Assembly: GCF_041355105.1 (NCBI RefSeq)
Contig: NZ_JBFUPK010000001.1
Location: forward strand, 1,240,001 to 1,304,000
From: Terriglobus sp. RCC_193
GTDB lineage: Bacteria > Acidobacteriota > Terriglobia > Terriglobales > Acidobacteriaceae
DNA: 64,000 nucleotides
Reading direction: 5' to 3'
Part shown: piece after piece, positions 8,890-19,479 of the stretch
How the letters are laid out: every line of letters starts with the position of its first letter
Numbering within the stretch: the stretch's first letter is position 1
Translations under genes and position numbers: made by a program
The notes under the pieces: generated by a model
The model's database searches: none
The model's input: only the letters and a program-made list of their open reading frames with translations
Told to the model about the DNA's origin: nothing

Positions 8890-9507
8890 TTGCATTCCAC
8901 TGACCGACTCCTGCGAGCGCTAGAACACGCCCCGGTTCGGCCGTTCTCGGGATTCGTCTATCGAATCATTGCAGAGCGGCACCGCGATTCTCCTTTGTCC
9001 GCGATTGGCTCTGTCCGGTCAGGCGGTCGCTACAACCCCCCAAACACCTTCCCAGTTCTTTACTGCGCCGATAGCCAAATGACAGCCTTGCTGGAGGTTG
9101 AAGCCCTATTCACCACCTCCGACGGGCAGTTGAAGGGTAGCCCGCGGGACCCGGATCTTGTCTTGTCTCTGCGCTGCGATCTCGTCCGCGTGCTGGATCT
9201 AACGGATGACGCCTTTCTGGGAGAGCTGGGTACCTCCCAGGAAGAACTCGTGAGCCTCACGCCCTCTCGATTCATACTCAATGCCAGGGGCGAAGAGACC
9301 CCCACGCAGATTCTCGGAGCGGCTTGCTCTTTCAGTGGGAGCATTTCTGCATTGAAAGTCCCTAGCGCGGCCAACGGTCACGGCCATTGCCTCAACATTC
9401 TTCCAGACTCGTTGCTGTCTGGAGAGCAGATTATGATTCTGGACGACAGTGGAAGGATCAAAGCGCAGATTGATGGAGTGATCCCTCCACCGAAGCGGTT
9501 GGGCTGA
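8890..9507 (+). CDS. RES-domain toxin (NAD+-degrading family)
   Basis: The 205-residue protein starts at a TTG at 8890, preceded by AGGATA at 8881-8886; no ATG fits. RES family hallmarks are present: an early Arg in YRIIAERHRDS, the GGRYNPP motif (about residue 45), YCADSQMTALLEVE with the conserved Glu (about 60-72), and a late Ser/Asn region. RES toxins break down NAD+ and stop growth when the antitoxin is lost. It follows its antitoxin in the same transcript and is 22 bp from the large STAND gene, so it may share transcription with it. Confidence 0.85.
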   Translation: MHSTDRLLRALEHAPVRPFSGFVYRIIAERHRDSPLSAIGSVRSGGRYNPPNTFPVLYCADSQMTALLEVEALFTTSDGQLKGSPRDPDLVLSLRCDLVRVLDLTDDAFLGELGTSQEELVSLTPSRFILNARGEETPTQILGAACSFSGSISALKVPSAANGHGHCLNILPDSLLSGEQIMILDDSGRIKAQIDGVIPPPKRLG

Positions 9508-9529
9508 GCATCTGAGGGCGTCGCACGAT

Positions 9530-12500
9530 ATGAATGGGACCAATACGAACTTTACTGAAATCGCCGGCCGCGACGCCTCGGCTGTCATTCGGGGTTTCGT
9601 GTTTCAGGTGAACCTGACTATCCTCCGCTGGATTGAACTCCCGGCTGATAGGCGCCTAGCGCTGGAGTGCGGCGAAGACATAGACACCGTCGAGAATGCA
9701 TCGGATGATGGCCTGACCGCCGAAAAGAGACTTCTGGAGCAGATCAAAGTCCGTGACACGAGGTCTTTAACCCTTCGTACGCCCGAGGCTCTACAGTCGG
9801 TGGCGAACTTTTGCCGCCATCGGCAAAACAACCCTGGTATAGAGCTAGCGATGCGTTACGTCACGACTGCCGTAATCGCCGTTGAGCAAGACTGGCCACG
9901 AACTGAGGGCGCGATCGACACTTGGATGTCTGTTCGTCGTGGTGTGTTCAACGATAGCAACCGTGCTGATGCTATCGCAGCCATTCGCGCCTTCCTTGTT
10001 TCCTGCACCAAGCCTGATAAGACTTCTGACGAAGCGTGGCAAGCATTACAAGCCACCCTCACCTTGGATGAAGATTCTTTTCTGTCACAGCTCATCATGC
10101 CTTTCGAATGGGGCGCCGGGTACGGAAACTATCTCCAGATCGAGCAAGAGGCCATCGCTGCGCTTTCTACGAGCAGTTTCGCGCAGGATGGCACACCCGA
10201 GTCGGTCTTTGAACATCTCTTCGCCTATGTCTTTCGTGTCCTTTGCCGTCCCGGAGGAAAGGAGCTTACGGCCCACGTTCTGAAGACTGAGCTTGAAAGC
10301 CCCACAATCAGCCAATCGGACCGTGGCATTCTGCGTTTGTTGCGAGATGAATTCAGCGCGATTAAGGAAGATATCTCGGAAATCAAGATTGCCGTGCAGA
10401 GCCAGATGCACGCCTTTGGCGAGCTCACGAAGAAAGTCGAAACATTGAGCCAGCCGTTTGGCGTTGGTGCTCATTTTGCACTGATTGCTCCCGCGTTTTT
10501 ATCCGATCCGCCAGAAGTCCTTTCCGGTGGCGCGCCAAGGAACAATGCGGTGCAAGGGATCGTCGATCTTCTCGACAACAAGCAGCCTGCCTTGATTTTG
10601 GGTGAGCCCGGTTCTGGAAAGACGCAACTCTCGCTGTTCGCCTCTGACCGCCTTCAGCGACGCACATTTTGGCTCAATATTCCTCGCGAGGCCTCGGAAG
10701 CTCAGGCTGACGGCATGCTGGAAGGGTTTCTTCGCTCTCTGCTTCCGGGCACCGAGCGGCTTCCGTTTCGGCAAATGTGTGAGCTAGCGTGCAAGCAACT
10801 TGACGCTGCGCTTGTGATCGTTGATGACCTGCCACGCATCATTCCACGCGGACAACTATCAACAAGGATCGAGACCTTTGCCAACAGCCTACGTGCTGTT
10901 GGCGGCTTACTGCTGATGTCCAGTTATTTCCCGCTGCCTGAAACGCTGACAGCTTCGATTAGTCTAGGCCGCTACGAGGTCAAACGGTTCGATGCCCAAG
11001 ACGTACTGGAGCTACTCGCTGCTAATGCTGCGCCAACGGCGATTCGCACAGAACAAGTCGCCAATCTTCTGGTCACTCTGACTGAAGGCCTTCCGATGCT
11101 GGCGATGGCAGCCGTTCGCTACCTGAGAAGCAACACATGGAATTTCACCTATATAGAGCTGGAAGCCCTGTTCAAAGGCGAGTTTGCCACGGCACATCGC
11201 CGCGACGCCGTGAGCGTGTTGGAGTTCATTGTCAGAGATCAAGAGGAGCGCGAATTGCTAGCAAGGATGAGCTTGGCAATCGGAGACTTTTCAAGCGAGG
11301 ACATCGCGAGAGTCGCACGCGTCCCACAAGGCATTCCTCTGGTCGGTGAGAAGATTGCGCGCGCAACCGGCGTGTGGCTGCAAAAGAATAGTGATGGCCG
11401 CTTCACTCGCTCCCCGCTCATCACTGCGGCATCGGCTGATGCGCTTGATCCAAAGACAAAGCGGGGTGTTCATTTTGCTCTTGCGATGCTGATCCTCGAC
11501 CGCAAAGAATTGGCTCCCATCGAAGTCTTCACCTGCTTTAACCATCTCTTGATGGCGAAAACCACCGTGACGGCAGTGGTGATTCTGCTGCAGGCGCTTT
11601 CCTCTCTCCTTGAGATGGAAGACACCATCGAGGATGATTTCGGGTTCGCCAGAATGTGGACGGGCCTCACCGTTGACAATGAGATTCCGCTCGATCTTCT
11701 TCTCTATCTGAAGTCGATGCAAATCGCTGTACTAGCCAAACAGGGACGAGATCTCAGCGCCGGTCTCTCTCAACTCGACACAATGTTGGCAGCCGCCCCA
11801 AGCGGTAGCTGGGGCGCAGCGATGGCAGCGGCCACCATCGCGATCTACGTAGTTTGGCTATTTCCTTCCATCGCGAACAAATATCTTGTCGAGGCTCTCA
11901 GGCGGATGCCCGCCGCTCGATTGCCTGATGGATCATCGTTTCCGACGCCCGAGTATCCCCTTGAGATGATCCTTTGGATGTCGAGCTATACCGGTAAATC
12001 CGATGAGGATGCTGACTCTTGGATCGCAACGGTTGCCAAGCTCTCTCGTGAACAAATCGTTGTGCTTGAGTCTTCGGAAATGATGGAAGACAACGTGACG
12101 ATTCTCTGCGACGGTATCTGGAGGCGAGAATTTGATAAGCCGGAGGCGGCACGCAATTGGCAGGCCGCTTCTGATCGACTCAAGCGGGTGGAAGCGGCGG
12201 GTGACGACATTGGATTCCCCTTGCTGTCGGCCGCAGCAATTCGTACCCAGATCGTTATTCTTGCCGAATGGGAACATCGGCTCGAAGACGCCGTTTCGCT
12301 AGCCGAATCGGCACTCAAACGGTTGGATAGGGCGGACTGCCAATTTCTGATACGAGAGGTTTCTGGCCGTCAGATTTCTTACGCCGGGCAAGGCGAACGG
12401 GCCATTCCGTGGCTTGAACGCGCCCTAAAGTGTGATGCCTTTCGCCATAGTCTCTGGCGGCGCGACGTCCTAATCACGCTGGCTGAGTTGAAAGGCCCCA

Positions 12501-13753
12501 CATCGCGCCATGCCGCAGTGGAGCTCACTGCGCAAGCTATCGTAGTCGCGGAAGGTCCGCATCCGTATGACCTTGGGGTTGCTGAGGCGTTCGCTGAACA
12601 CGGTATCGCTTTGTGGAAGGCCGAAGACCGGCGTTCGGCTTTCGCGGCTTTTGAGAATGCTGTTGATCGGTTTCTAAAGGCTCCATCCCAAGTCGAACTC
12701 TGGAAAGGTTCCTTCTTTCGGCTATTCGCTGCGCTCGTCTACTTCAGCGATGTGATGCAGCATGGAAAGCCGCGAGAAGGTCATCAGGAACCGGAACAGG
12801 CCTCATTTTTAGGAAGCCGCGATGCTCACCCGTCCTATAAAGACGAACAACAAAGCTATATCTGTTTGCGGCTCGCTATGTACGCCGATGGATTGGGTGA
12901 TCTCGCCGGCGCCTCCAAATGGGTTTATCGTGCTATCGAACGTGCGTCGGAATTTCCGGAAGCATGGACGGGCCTGCGACTACAGTGCATCTTGGCGCTG
13001 CCTCAGGCGTTGCTCACAAACGACTTCGACAAGGCCGCAGAATTGGCCAGATTGGCCTCCGAACAAAACGCGGACAAGCTGATCGCCCTAGGCAGATCTC
13101 TGCCGGCTGAAGCGCAGAGGGAGTTCGTTGCGAAGGCTGCTGACATCGAGTCGGTTATGACAGGCGTGCCTACGGCAGCGCGCCATCAGGCCTTTCTCAT
13201 GCATCCGTTCATTCCGCTTGCCATGAAGCTTGTGACGCTGAGTCTTGAAGGCGCTTCGCCCGGGCAGGTAGCGACCTATCTGTCGCAAATTGAAACCCAC
13301 GTTCCGGTTACGTGTGCTCCAGCAGGATTTGTGAATGATCTTCGGAGGGCGCTCATAGCTCGGGATGACTGGCACACGCTGCAGCAGGAAGGATATGTTG
13401 CGATACCTGCGAACAACCTCATACACGGATATGTTTTAGTCCTCGGTGCTATGTACAACGCTCCGGTTGAAGCCGCGCTGGGGCTCCAGATCACATTGGC
13501 TGAACATCTGGAGGGATTTTTCGGAGCTGCGCCGTCGCTCTATCGCCACCTGATTGCGCCCATGTTTCGCGTTTACTGGGATCGGGCTACAGGCCAGTCG
13601 ATGGCGCTCTTCAGAACGCCCCAGGCTTATACCAGACGACAGCTCCAACTCAGCGACGGAAGTCCTAGGGGTACCCGCCAACTTCTTGCGGCGATGGCGT
13701 CTTGCCTCGGCGTCGGATTGCCGCCCAAGATGGCGGAATGGCTCAGTAAATGA
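9530..13753 (+). CDS. Large STAND NTPase with N-terminal DUF4297-like nuclease domain (Avs-type anti-phage protein)
   Basis: The 1407-residue protein has an N-terminal domain (about 10-210) beginning GFVFQVNLTILRW, with ECGEDID (about 46-52) and LEQIKVRD (about 69-76). This E/D...Q-x-K pattern fits the DUF4297 branch of PD-(D/E)xK nucleases. The P-loop GEPGSGKT is at 358-365 and a Walker B-like VIVDDLPR near 428-436. From about 620 to the end the protein is helical with TPR-like stretches, as expected for a sensor region. In Avs proteins such a sensor binds a phage protein and activates the N-terminal nuclease. The gene lies in a defence cluster with RES-Xre and a second STAND gene. The closest Avs subtype and the target cannot be decided by eye. 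Confidence 0.75.
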   Translation: MNGTNTNFTEIAGRDASAVIRGFVFQVNLTILRWIELPADRRLALECGEDIDTVENASDDGLTAEKRLLEQIKVRDTRSLTLRTPEALQSVANFCRHRQNNPGIELAMRYVTTAVIAVEQDWPRTEGAIDTWMSVRRGVFNDSNRADAIAAIRAFLVSCTKPDKTSDEAWQALQATLTLDEDSFLSQLIMPFEWGAGYGNYLQIEQEAIAALSTSSFAQDGTPESVFEHLFAYVFRVLCRPGGKELTAHVLKTELESPTISQSDRGILRLLRDEFSAIKEDISEIKIAVQSQMHAFGELTKKVETLSQPFGVGAHFALIAPAFLSDPPEVLSGGAPRNNAVQGIVDLLDNKQPALILGEPGSGKTQLSLFASDRLQRRTFWLNIPREASEAQADGMLEGFLRSLLPGTERLPFRQMCELACKQLDAALVIVDDLPRIIPRGQLSTRIETFANSLRAVGGLLLMSSYFPLPETLTASISLGRYEVKRFDAQDVLELLAANAAPTAIRTEQVANLLVTLTEGLPMLAMAAVRYLRSNTWNFTYIELEALFKGEFATAHRRDAVSVLEFIVRDQEERELLARMSLAIGDFSSEDIARVARVPQGIPLVGEKIARATGVWLQKNSDGRFTRSPLITAASADALDPKTKRGVHFALAMLILDRKELAPIEVFTCFNHLLMAKTTVTAVVILLQALSSLLEMEDTIEDDFGFARMWTGLTVDNEIPLDLLLYLKSMQIAVLAKQGRDLSAGLSQLDTMLAAAPSGSWGAAMAAATIAIYVVWLFPSIANKYLVEALRRMPAARLPDGSSFPTPEYPLEMILWMSSYTGKSDEDADSWIATVAKLSREQIVVLESSEMMEDNVTILCDGIWRREFDKPEAARNWQAASDRLKRVEAAGDDIGFPLLSAAAIRTQIVILAEWEHRLEDAVSLAESALKRLDRADCQFLIREVSGRQISYAGQGERAIPWLERALKCDAFRHSLWRRDVLITLAELKGPTSRHAAVELTAQAIVVAEGPHPYDLGVAEAFAEHGIALWKAEDRRSAFAAFENAVDRFLKAPSQVELWKGSFFRLFAALVYFSDVMQHGKPREGHQEPEQASFLGSRDAHPSYKDEQQSYICLRLAMYADGLGDLAGASKWVYRAIERASEFPEAWTGLRLQCILALPQALLTNDFDKAAELARLASEQNADKLIALGRSLPAEAQREFVAKAADIESVMTGVPTAARHQAFLMHPFIPLAMKLVTLSLEGASPGQVATYLSQIETHVPVTCAPAGFVNDLRRALIARDDWHTLQQEGYVAIPANNLIHGYVLVLGAMYNAPVEAALGLQITLAEHLEGFFGAAPSLYRHLIAPMFRVYWDRATGQSMALFRTPQAYTRRQLQLSDGSPRGTRQLLAAMASCLGVGLPPKMAEWLSK

Positions 13754-13843
13754 GCACCGGTGAGCTTCGCTCAGATGCTCGATAACGCCGCACTGCCTTT
13801 GCGCTGACGCACAAGAATACAAAAGCTAGCTTTTCATGCGGTT

Positions 13844-16800
13844 TTAGAAGCGCTTCTCTCCAATCGGCTCTCCAGCCGTGCTTTCGTCGGTCCAAGGATC
13901 GGTCCGAAACTTCACCGAACCGCTAAGGATGCCATTCTTGATTGTGAAGCTTCCCGAGATGCGCACGGAACCAAGATGCTGCATTGGACCGGGCAGATAG
14001 GCCTGCCGCTCTCCCAGAACAATCCAGCAAAGGCTCAGACCCTGCTTCTGACGCATTTCTTCGGTCATGTCGCTTCGCAGCAGCAGAGCCGCCGGTCCGT
14101 CATGGTAAGCGCTCGGGTCTTGCGTCAGCAACTCGCCGCTTGGCCCGTGGAAGTCGGCAGCGTCGCCTGACCAAGCCAAATTCATGGCCCCCACAATGGC
14201 TTCGTCTGGAAGATGCAATGTGAATCCATCATCCACGGAGCAATCGAAGCCCTTCGACCCCTGGTGATATTCGAAGGAAGATGTGCGAACGGACACCGGA
14301 CACCCGTGAGCCGGTTGTACCCAACCATCGTTGCCGTAATAGGGAATGTTCGAATGTCTCCACGCTGGTGACCAGAGATATTCGCCTAAAAACAAATTGT
14401 GGGACGACGGAACGGTTGGCATCCACTGGCCCCAGAAGTCAACGCCTTCCGTCCACTTCACAAAGGCATCCACGTCATCATTCCGCACGAGAAAACTTCT
14501 GACGTGGCACCAGAATCGTCTGGATTCGACCTCGTCTCGATCCATCCCTTCCGGAGTGGGCCCGCCGCGGTCAAAAGAGAGGTCTGCGACAAGCCACGTA
14601 CGGCCATAGGCATCCGTCTTCTGGATCAGGCTACCCATATCTGGAAAATCTGCGATGTTCTGGGCCCATGTTGGACCATCCTGTCCTTCGCCCCAATCGG
14701 GTTGGAATTGCGGTGCCCACCAGCCCTCCTGCGATTCTGAATCGCCTTTGGTGGAAAGAAACGAATGGGAAGTATCAATGTCGCGCGTACTGTCCTGCCA
14801 GGGCCCTTCATAGTGGTGCTTTACCTCGGACTGGCCAAGATCATCGCGATACTGGAAGTTGTCGGCGATCAGTGCGCAGGCTTCGTGATACGCAATCCAT
14901 TGATACTTCTTTCCGATTCGTTCCGCCTTCGACGCGCTTCGACCGCTGTACCGGATGACGTGATGATCGAAGTATTCAAACCGCTTGGTCGTCCAGCCAA
15001 GATCGAAGACGCGCTTGACGATATACCGCTGAGTAAAGTGAAGATCGAACTTTGGCGCACGGGTCGCTTCCGGCGACCGGCGTGATTTCCAAAGACTCCG
15101 AAGCTCGTCAGCGCGTTCCGGATTGAGCTGGTTCAGCAACGCCGTCTGAGCTGTCTTCACCAGCTTCTCCGCGTCGCTGATAGCCGCGTCGAAGTCTTCG
15201 CTTTGTTCGCCTTCGTCATGGATGCCAAACCGCAGTTCGGCAAGAAACCTGTTGGAAGATGCTTCCGAATGCTTCGATTCTGCCGCTTCGTACTTTTCCC
15301 AAAAACCCGACAAGGTCGGATCGCACTCATCACGGAAACGTTGCAACCGTTCCGAGTAAGAGCGCCACTCCGGTTGATCAAGTCGGAGAGAGAGCCAATC
15401 GGTTGACCATGAATTCGTGCCGATCACATAACGACCGAAATCGTCGTGCAGAACGGAGCCTGTGATACGCCACGCTCCGAATGCCTCTTTGCCCCCCGCC
15501 TTGATCGACTCTTCCAGCTTCTCAATTGCCTTCTTCGAGGGGATTCGCGGCCACTTGCTTCCGTAAGGCGGTCGTACCCGCGCAAGAATTTGATCCGGTT
15601 GAGGCGACAAGACGTGCAGTCTCTCGATAGCGCCTCGCGCATAATCGCGCAGTAGATGGTGAGCTACGACAGGAGGAGTTGAGAACACTGTTTCCAGTAC
15701 GGCATCTGCCAGAGGTTGTAGCCGCGCTGCATCACGCGAACGCATCGCAACACCGTAGGCGATGGCGAGTACGCGCTCCCGAATGTACAGATCATCGACC
15801 GTCGCAAATGCGCGGACAAGATCCGCTGCAGCTGGCTCCCGACCACGAAGCAAATTCGCGGCCGCCTTCGTCGCGCGATCACGCAAGAAGCGATTCGAAC
15901 TGGACAGAAGCCATGCAAGCGTCACCGACGCAAGTCGAACTGACTCTTCCTCCACCACATCGACGCTCTTGAGTGAGAGCGCCCAGTCAATGATGCGATG
16001 GACGGCCGAGCGTTCATCTGCGTACAAAGAATGCAGCTTAACGGTCCACCACTCGTCTCGCTCCGGCATCTTTCTCTTTCGGAGTTGACGATCCAGGAAG
16101 TCCGCATTCCACGGATGGTCCGGAACGCTTGCTAGGGTTAGCACGATCTCCAGCGCCTTGGTCTGGTCCGAAACCCGAGCGATTGACTGGTTGAACCAGT
16201 CAATCGTCCGGTCAGTGAAAGCCTTTGGCGACCTCCAAATCAAACTCTGTATGTAGGCATGGGGCCACTGCCAATGCGAGGACACCGATGGGGCGAAGTC
16301 CAAAAGCTCTTGTTGCAGGGTTTCAGGTGCTTGGATGAAGAGCGATTCAAGCACTCCTGAAGTCAGGCGCTTGTCATCGTCGGTGAGAGGAGCCTCGATG
16401 GTGCGATTTGGGGCCTGTCTGACCTTCTCAAGAATCTGTTCTGCCGTGAAATGGTCTGTGAGCCGTTCGTATCCGAGATGGACGAACTCCTGCTCGACTC
16501 CATCTTGCATCGGCACCAGGTTCTCGACGAGCAAACCTTCGCCAACGAGGTTCTGGTAAAGCGAACTCTGAAAGCTGCGACCGGGCAGGAGTTCGTCCAC
16601 GAGAGTGATCGTTTCGCTGCGAGAGAGCCACTGCTGGCGATGGGACGGGAAAGCGGCAACGAACAGCTTCAACGCCTTCTGCACAAGCTGTGCCTTCTCA
16701 TCGAAGTCCAGAGACTTTGCAAGGCGTGAGTTGATCGCTCCTGTATACAACTGGAACACCTGAGTGATTCCATGGAAGCCGCGTGGCAGTCGGGTGTGTC

Positions 16801-18397
16801 CTGCTGCTTGCAGTCCCAGGCAGATGCTCTTCAGGAAGAGCGGGCTCCGATACTCAGGTGCGAGCAGGGGGGTAGACGGCAATTCGATGCCGTAATGCTT
16901 GAAAAATGTCTTCGAGGCGTCGTATTCGTGGTCGGCGAAGCCCTCGTGGGTCACCCGCGTTGCTGTTGCGATGACACCGGCAGGCAGCACGAGCTCTTCA
17001 TAGCTGCTCCGAACGCTTACGGCGACAGCGATCCACGGCGACCTCGCAATCAATTTGAGGAACGCGCTCATGTGGTCCGGCCAGATCGCTCTTCCTGCGC
17101 CTTCATTAAGCGCGTCGATCATGACCATTACTCGTGCGTTGGCCGCTTGCGCTACACACTCCAATGCGTCCACAAAATCGCCCGCCGACCATTGCGCGAG
17201 ATCCAGTTGCTGTAATGCCTGCGTCCAGGGTTCCGCAGGCATTACAAACCGTTGCCCCATGAGAAGTACTGTGGGCAGACCGGCCTTCTGACGTTTCAGC
17301 GCGAGGTCGCAGAAGAGATGCGTTTTGCCCATGCCCGCAGTTCCGTTCAACAGAAGCAGAACGCTCTGGGCCAGACTCTCCGTATGACCCAATGTCTCAG
17401 CGGCTTCGCCCAAATCGCGCTGAACGTCATAAAGCTTGTATCGAGTTGAGCGGAAGGGATTCTCCCGGTAGGATCGGTCCGCGCCTTCTCTCGGCTTCTC
17501 ATCTTCGAGTCGTTCGCTTTCGCTCAGCTTCTCCAGCACGGAGTGAATCGCGGACTCTGCGGTTGCGATTTGGTCGAGGATGGGTTTGAACGAAATAGGC
17601 GAGGTCGGTTCGACGGAAATCTCCCGCAGCATTGCGATGACTGTCTCAACCGACGCGAGAACGTCTTCGACATTAGTACGCTGCTCCCCGAGCTTGTCGC
17701 GTCCATAGCTCGCCAAGCGGGCAACTTTGCTGATCTGGCTCGCAAATCGTTTCAAACGGCTCACCCATTCTGCCGTCCTGCCGAAAGCATCGAAGTCTGC
17801 CACGAGGGGCAATTCGACGTTGATTTCTTTGGTATACCGCGGCCCCGCTGTGACGATGGCTTCCTGAAGGCGCTTGTCAAACCAATCGGCGTCGAGAACC
17901 GCAGCATCGAACCAGAATCGCGCCAGACCGGCGTTTGCGGGAGAGGACAGCTTTTCGAGCATCTCGTGGCCGCCCCACCACTCGAACTCCACCGACATCC
18001 CTTTGTTGGCAGCCCAACCTTTCCACTTCGTGACGTGGTCCTGCCACTTCTCGAAGGCGCTCTTCTGTTTCGGGAGCCGCGCGTCCGGCAAGTCAACCGG
18101 AATGCATATGTAATACCGAACGAGCCTTGGGTGCTTTTCGAGTGCTGTCTTGATCGAACCGTCAACTTGCGACCAGTCCAGGCCTTCCTGCGACAGAAAG
18201 TATTTCGCTTGCCAAGCGATCTCGTCGCCCGAGGGCAATGTCCAGTAGCACTCGATCCCGGCGTCCGGTTTGCCTTTCCGGGTGAACTTGGTGCCCTGAG
18301 GCATTGTTTCCCGGCGCGCCAACTGGCTGGCGAACTCCTCGAAACCTTCCGTCTGCGAACCGTTCAGGGTCCAGATGTGCTTCCAGTTGATCTGCAA
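13844..18397 (-). CDS. Second large STAND NTPase with N-terminal Mrr/PD-(D/E)xK-like domain (Avs-type anti-phage protein)
   Basis: The protein is 1517 residues long and convergent with the previous STAND gene (90 bp between stops). The N-terminus starts NWKHIWTLNGSQTEGFEEF and contains PDAGIECYW (about 45-53) and EIAWQAKYF (about 60-68), a D...E-x-Q-A-K nuclease pattern. Walker A TAGMGKTH is near residue 351, and Walker B VMVMIDALNEG near 420; the IDALNE form is typical of Avs-like STAND proteins. The remaining 900 residues are a large helical C-terminal sensor. The probable role is recognition of an infecting phage protein followed by DNA cleavage. It has no accessory gene next to it, like single-gene Avs systems. 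The two STAND proteins share architecture but little obvious sequence. Confidence 0.75.
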   Translation of the reverse strand: MQINWKHIWTLNGSQTEGFEEFASQLARRETMPQGTKFTRKGKPDAGIECYWTLPSGDEIAWQAKYFLSQEGLDWSQVDGSIKTALEKHPRLVRYYICIPVDLPDARLPKQKSAFEKWQDHVTKWKGWAANKGMSVEFEWWGGHEMLEKLSSPANAGLARFWFDAAVLDADWFDKRLQEAIVTAGPRYTKEINVELPLVADFDAFGRTAEWVSRLKRFASQISKVARLASYGRDKLGEQRTNVEDVLASVETVIAMLREISVEPTSPISFKPILDQIATAESAIHSVLEKLSESERLEDEKPREGADRSYRENPFRSTRYKLYDVQRDLGEAAETLGHTESLAQSVLLLLNGTAGMGKTHLFCDLALKRQKAGLPTVLLMGQRFVMPAEPWTQALQQLDLAQWSAGDFVDALECVAQAANARVMVMIDALNEGAGRAIWPDHMSAFLKLIARSPWIAVAVSVRSSYEELVLPAGVIATATRVTHEGFADHEYDASKTFFKHYGIELPSTPLLAPEYRSPLFLKSICLGLQAAGHTRLPRGFHGITQVFQLYTGAINSRLAKSLDFDEKAQLVQKALKLFVAAFPSHRQQWLSRSETITLVDELLPGRSFQSSLYQNLVGEGLLVENLVPMQDGVEQEFVHLGYERLTDHFTAEQILEKVRQAPNRTIEAPLTDDDKRLTSGVLESLFIQAPETLQQELLDFAPSVSSHWQWPHAYIQSLIWRSPKAFTDRTIDWFNQSIARVSDQTKALEIVLTLASVPDHPWNADFLDRQLRKRKMPERDEWWTVKLHSLYADERSAVHRIIDWALSLKSVDVVEEESVRLASVTLAWLLSSSNRFLRDRATKAAANLLRGREPAAADLVRAFATVDDLYIRERVLAIAYGVAMRSRDAARLQPLADAVLETVFSTPPVVAHHLLRDYARGAIERLHVLSPQPDQILARVRPPYGSKWPRIPSKKAIEKLEESIKAGGKEAFGAWRITGSVLHDDFGRYVIGTNSWSTDWLSLRLDQPEWRSYSERLQRFRDECDPTLSGFWEKYEAAESKHSEASSNRFLAELRFGIHDEGEQSEDFDAAISDAEKLVKTAQTALLNQLNPERADELRSLWKSRRSPEATRAPKFDLHFTQRYIVKRVFDLGWTTKRFEYFDHHVIRYSGRSASKAERIGKKYQWIAYHEACALIADNFQYRDDLGQSEVKHHYEGPWQDSTRDIDTSHSFLSTKGDSESQEGWWAPQFQPDWGEGQDGPTWAQNIADFPDMGSLIQKTDAYGRTWLVADLSFDRGGPTPEGMDRDEVESRRFWCHVRSFLVRNDDVDAFVKWTEGVDFWGQWMPTVPSSHNLFLGEYLWSPAWRHSNIPYYGNDGWVQPAHGCPVSVRTSSFEYHQGSKGFDCSVDDGFTLHLPDEAIVGAMNLAWSGDAADFHGPSGELLTQDPSAYHDGPAALLLRSDMTEEMRQKQGLSLCWIVLGERQAYLPGPMQHLGSVRISGSFTIKNGILSGSVKFRTDPWTDESTAGEPIGEKRF

Positions 18398-18678
18398 ATC
18401 TCTTCTCCAATCGAAACTCGAACAGAAGACACGCTCCCATCATTCTCTTCCGTTTCGCTGTGTGGATGCACGGGGTTCTTCGGGAGGAGGTCTCCTCGCC
18501 GCGCTGCAGCCGCGTTTCGCGTCTTGGCTCCCACCTCTGCGGGCCTGTTCGAGGCTGTTACGAAACTCTGATTGCGAATCCTCGCAATCGAAACGGATCG
18601 CCACAGGAGGTAACGCGGCGATGCGACACAGCCTGAATTGTCATGAGGAGCAGGACTGGAATGCGGAAGTGCGTCTGG

Positions 18679-19011
18679 CTAGGGTCTGACTGCGTGGCGA
18701 CCAAAGAGAATGACCGCAGAGCCAAGCAAACAGACTGCGGCTCCACTCAGGTCCCAAAGGTCCGGTCGGTTCTTCTCAACGACCCACATCCACACCAGGG
18801 CCGAACAGATGTAGATACTTCCGTAAGCCGCATAGGCGCGGCCCGCCTCACTGGAATCCACGCGGGTCAAAGCCATTGCGAAAAGGATGAGCGAGAGGAC
18901 GCCCGGAGCCATCCATACCGGACTCTTATGAAGCCTGAAGTAGACCCAGAAAGCGAAGCAGCCGCCAATTTCGAGGAGCGATGCCACAACAAACCAGAAC
19001 AAAGATTGCAT
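18679..19011 (-). CDS. ynfA: YnfA/UPF0060 family small membrane protein
   Basis: The 110-residue protein has four hydrophobic helices. The start [19 protein letters not shown] and the segment [20 protein letters not shown] are diagnostic of the YnfA family (drug/metabolite transporter relatives). The physiological substrate is not firmly known. It begins one base after the stop of the MerR gene, so both are one transcript. Being cotranscribed with a MerR regulator suggests induction by a metal or thiol stress. Confidence 0.85.
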   Translation of the reverse strand: MQSLFWFVVASLLEIGGCFAFWVYFRLHKSPVWMAPGVLSLILFAMALTRVDSSEAGRAYAAYGSIYICSALVWMWVVEKNRPDLWDLSGAAVCLLGSAVILFGRHAVRP

Positions 19012-19012
19012 T

Positions 19013-19462
19013 TCAGTCTTTCTCTGCTGAGGGGCCGCAGCACTTCGCGACTGCCTGATCGTTCAGACCGCCGATTTGGTGGAAGATTCCCTTACCGCAG
19101 GTTTCCAGAGTGTCACAGTGGCAATTGGTCATCATGTCTTTCAGCAGCCCCCGCATGAACTGGATTTCGCCCATCTTGGCATCGAGTTCTTTCATCTTTC
19201 GCGCTGACAGTTGCTTCCAACGCTCCGGTGCTGCAGTCCCAGGAACGAAGCCCGTGATCAATTCCTGGACCTCTTCCAAGGTGAATCCCGCCTGTTGGGC
19301 CCTCTGCACGATCGATAGCCGGTAGAAGACGCTGGTATCGTAGCGGCGCTGGCCGCCGACCCGTTCGGCAGGCTCTAGAAGCCCAATCTGCTCGTAGTAC
19401 CTCAGGGCGGAGGTTCTGAGACCAACCTGCTTCGCCACCTGCGAAATCGTTAGAGAACCCAT
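19013..19462 (-). CDS. MerR family transcriptional regulator with metal-type cysteines
   Basis: The 149-residue protein starts at ATG 19462; a TTG nine codons upstream lies inside the operator and is rejected. The N-terminal winged helix reads [27 protein letters not shown], followed by the MerR dimerisation helix. The C-terminus carries [12 protein letters not shown] and a final CCGPS, cysteine spacing typical of metal-sensing MerR proteins such as those for Hg, Cd/Pb or Zn; the inducing ion is not certain. MerR proteins untwist a promoter with an over-long spacer. The palindrome at 19484-19501, between this gene and the divergent redox genes, is its likely site. Confidence 0.85.
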   Translation of the reverse strand: MGSLTISQVAKQVGLRTSALRYYEQIGLLEPAERVGGQRRYDTSVFYRLSIVQRAQQAGFTLEEVQELITGFVPGTAAPERWKQLSARKMKELDAKMGEIQFMRGLLKDMMTNCHCDTLETCGKGIFHQIGGLNDQAVAKCCGPSAEKD

Positions 19463-19479
19463 CTCTGGATTATCGCAGC

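Noticed and set aside
13821-13834. AAAAGCTAGCTTTT palindrome between the two STAND genes as a terminator
   Set aside because: Stem without a loop and not GC-rich; too weak to call, although both genes end here.
18398-18678. Possible small gene between the second STAND gene and ynfA
   Set aside because: No frame with a ribosome site or recognisable product was seen.
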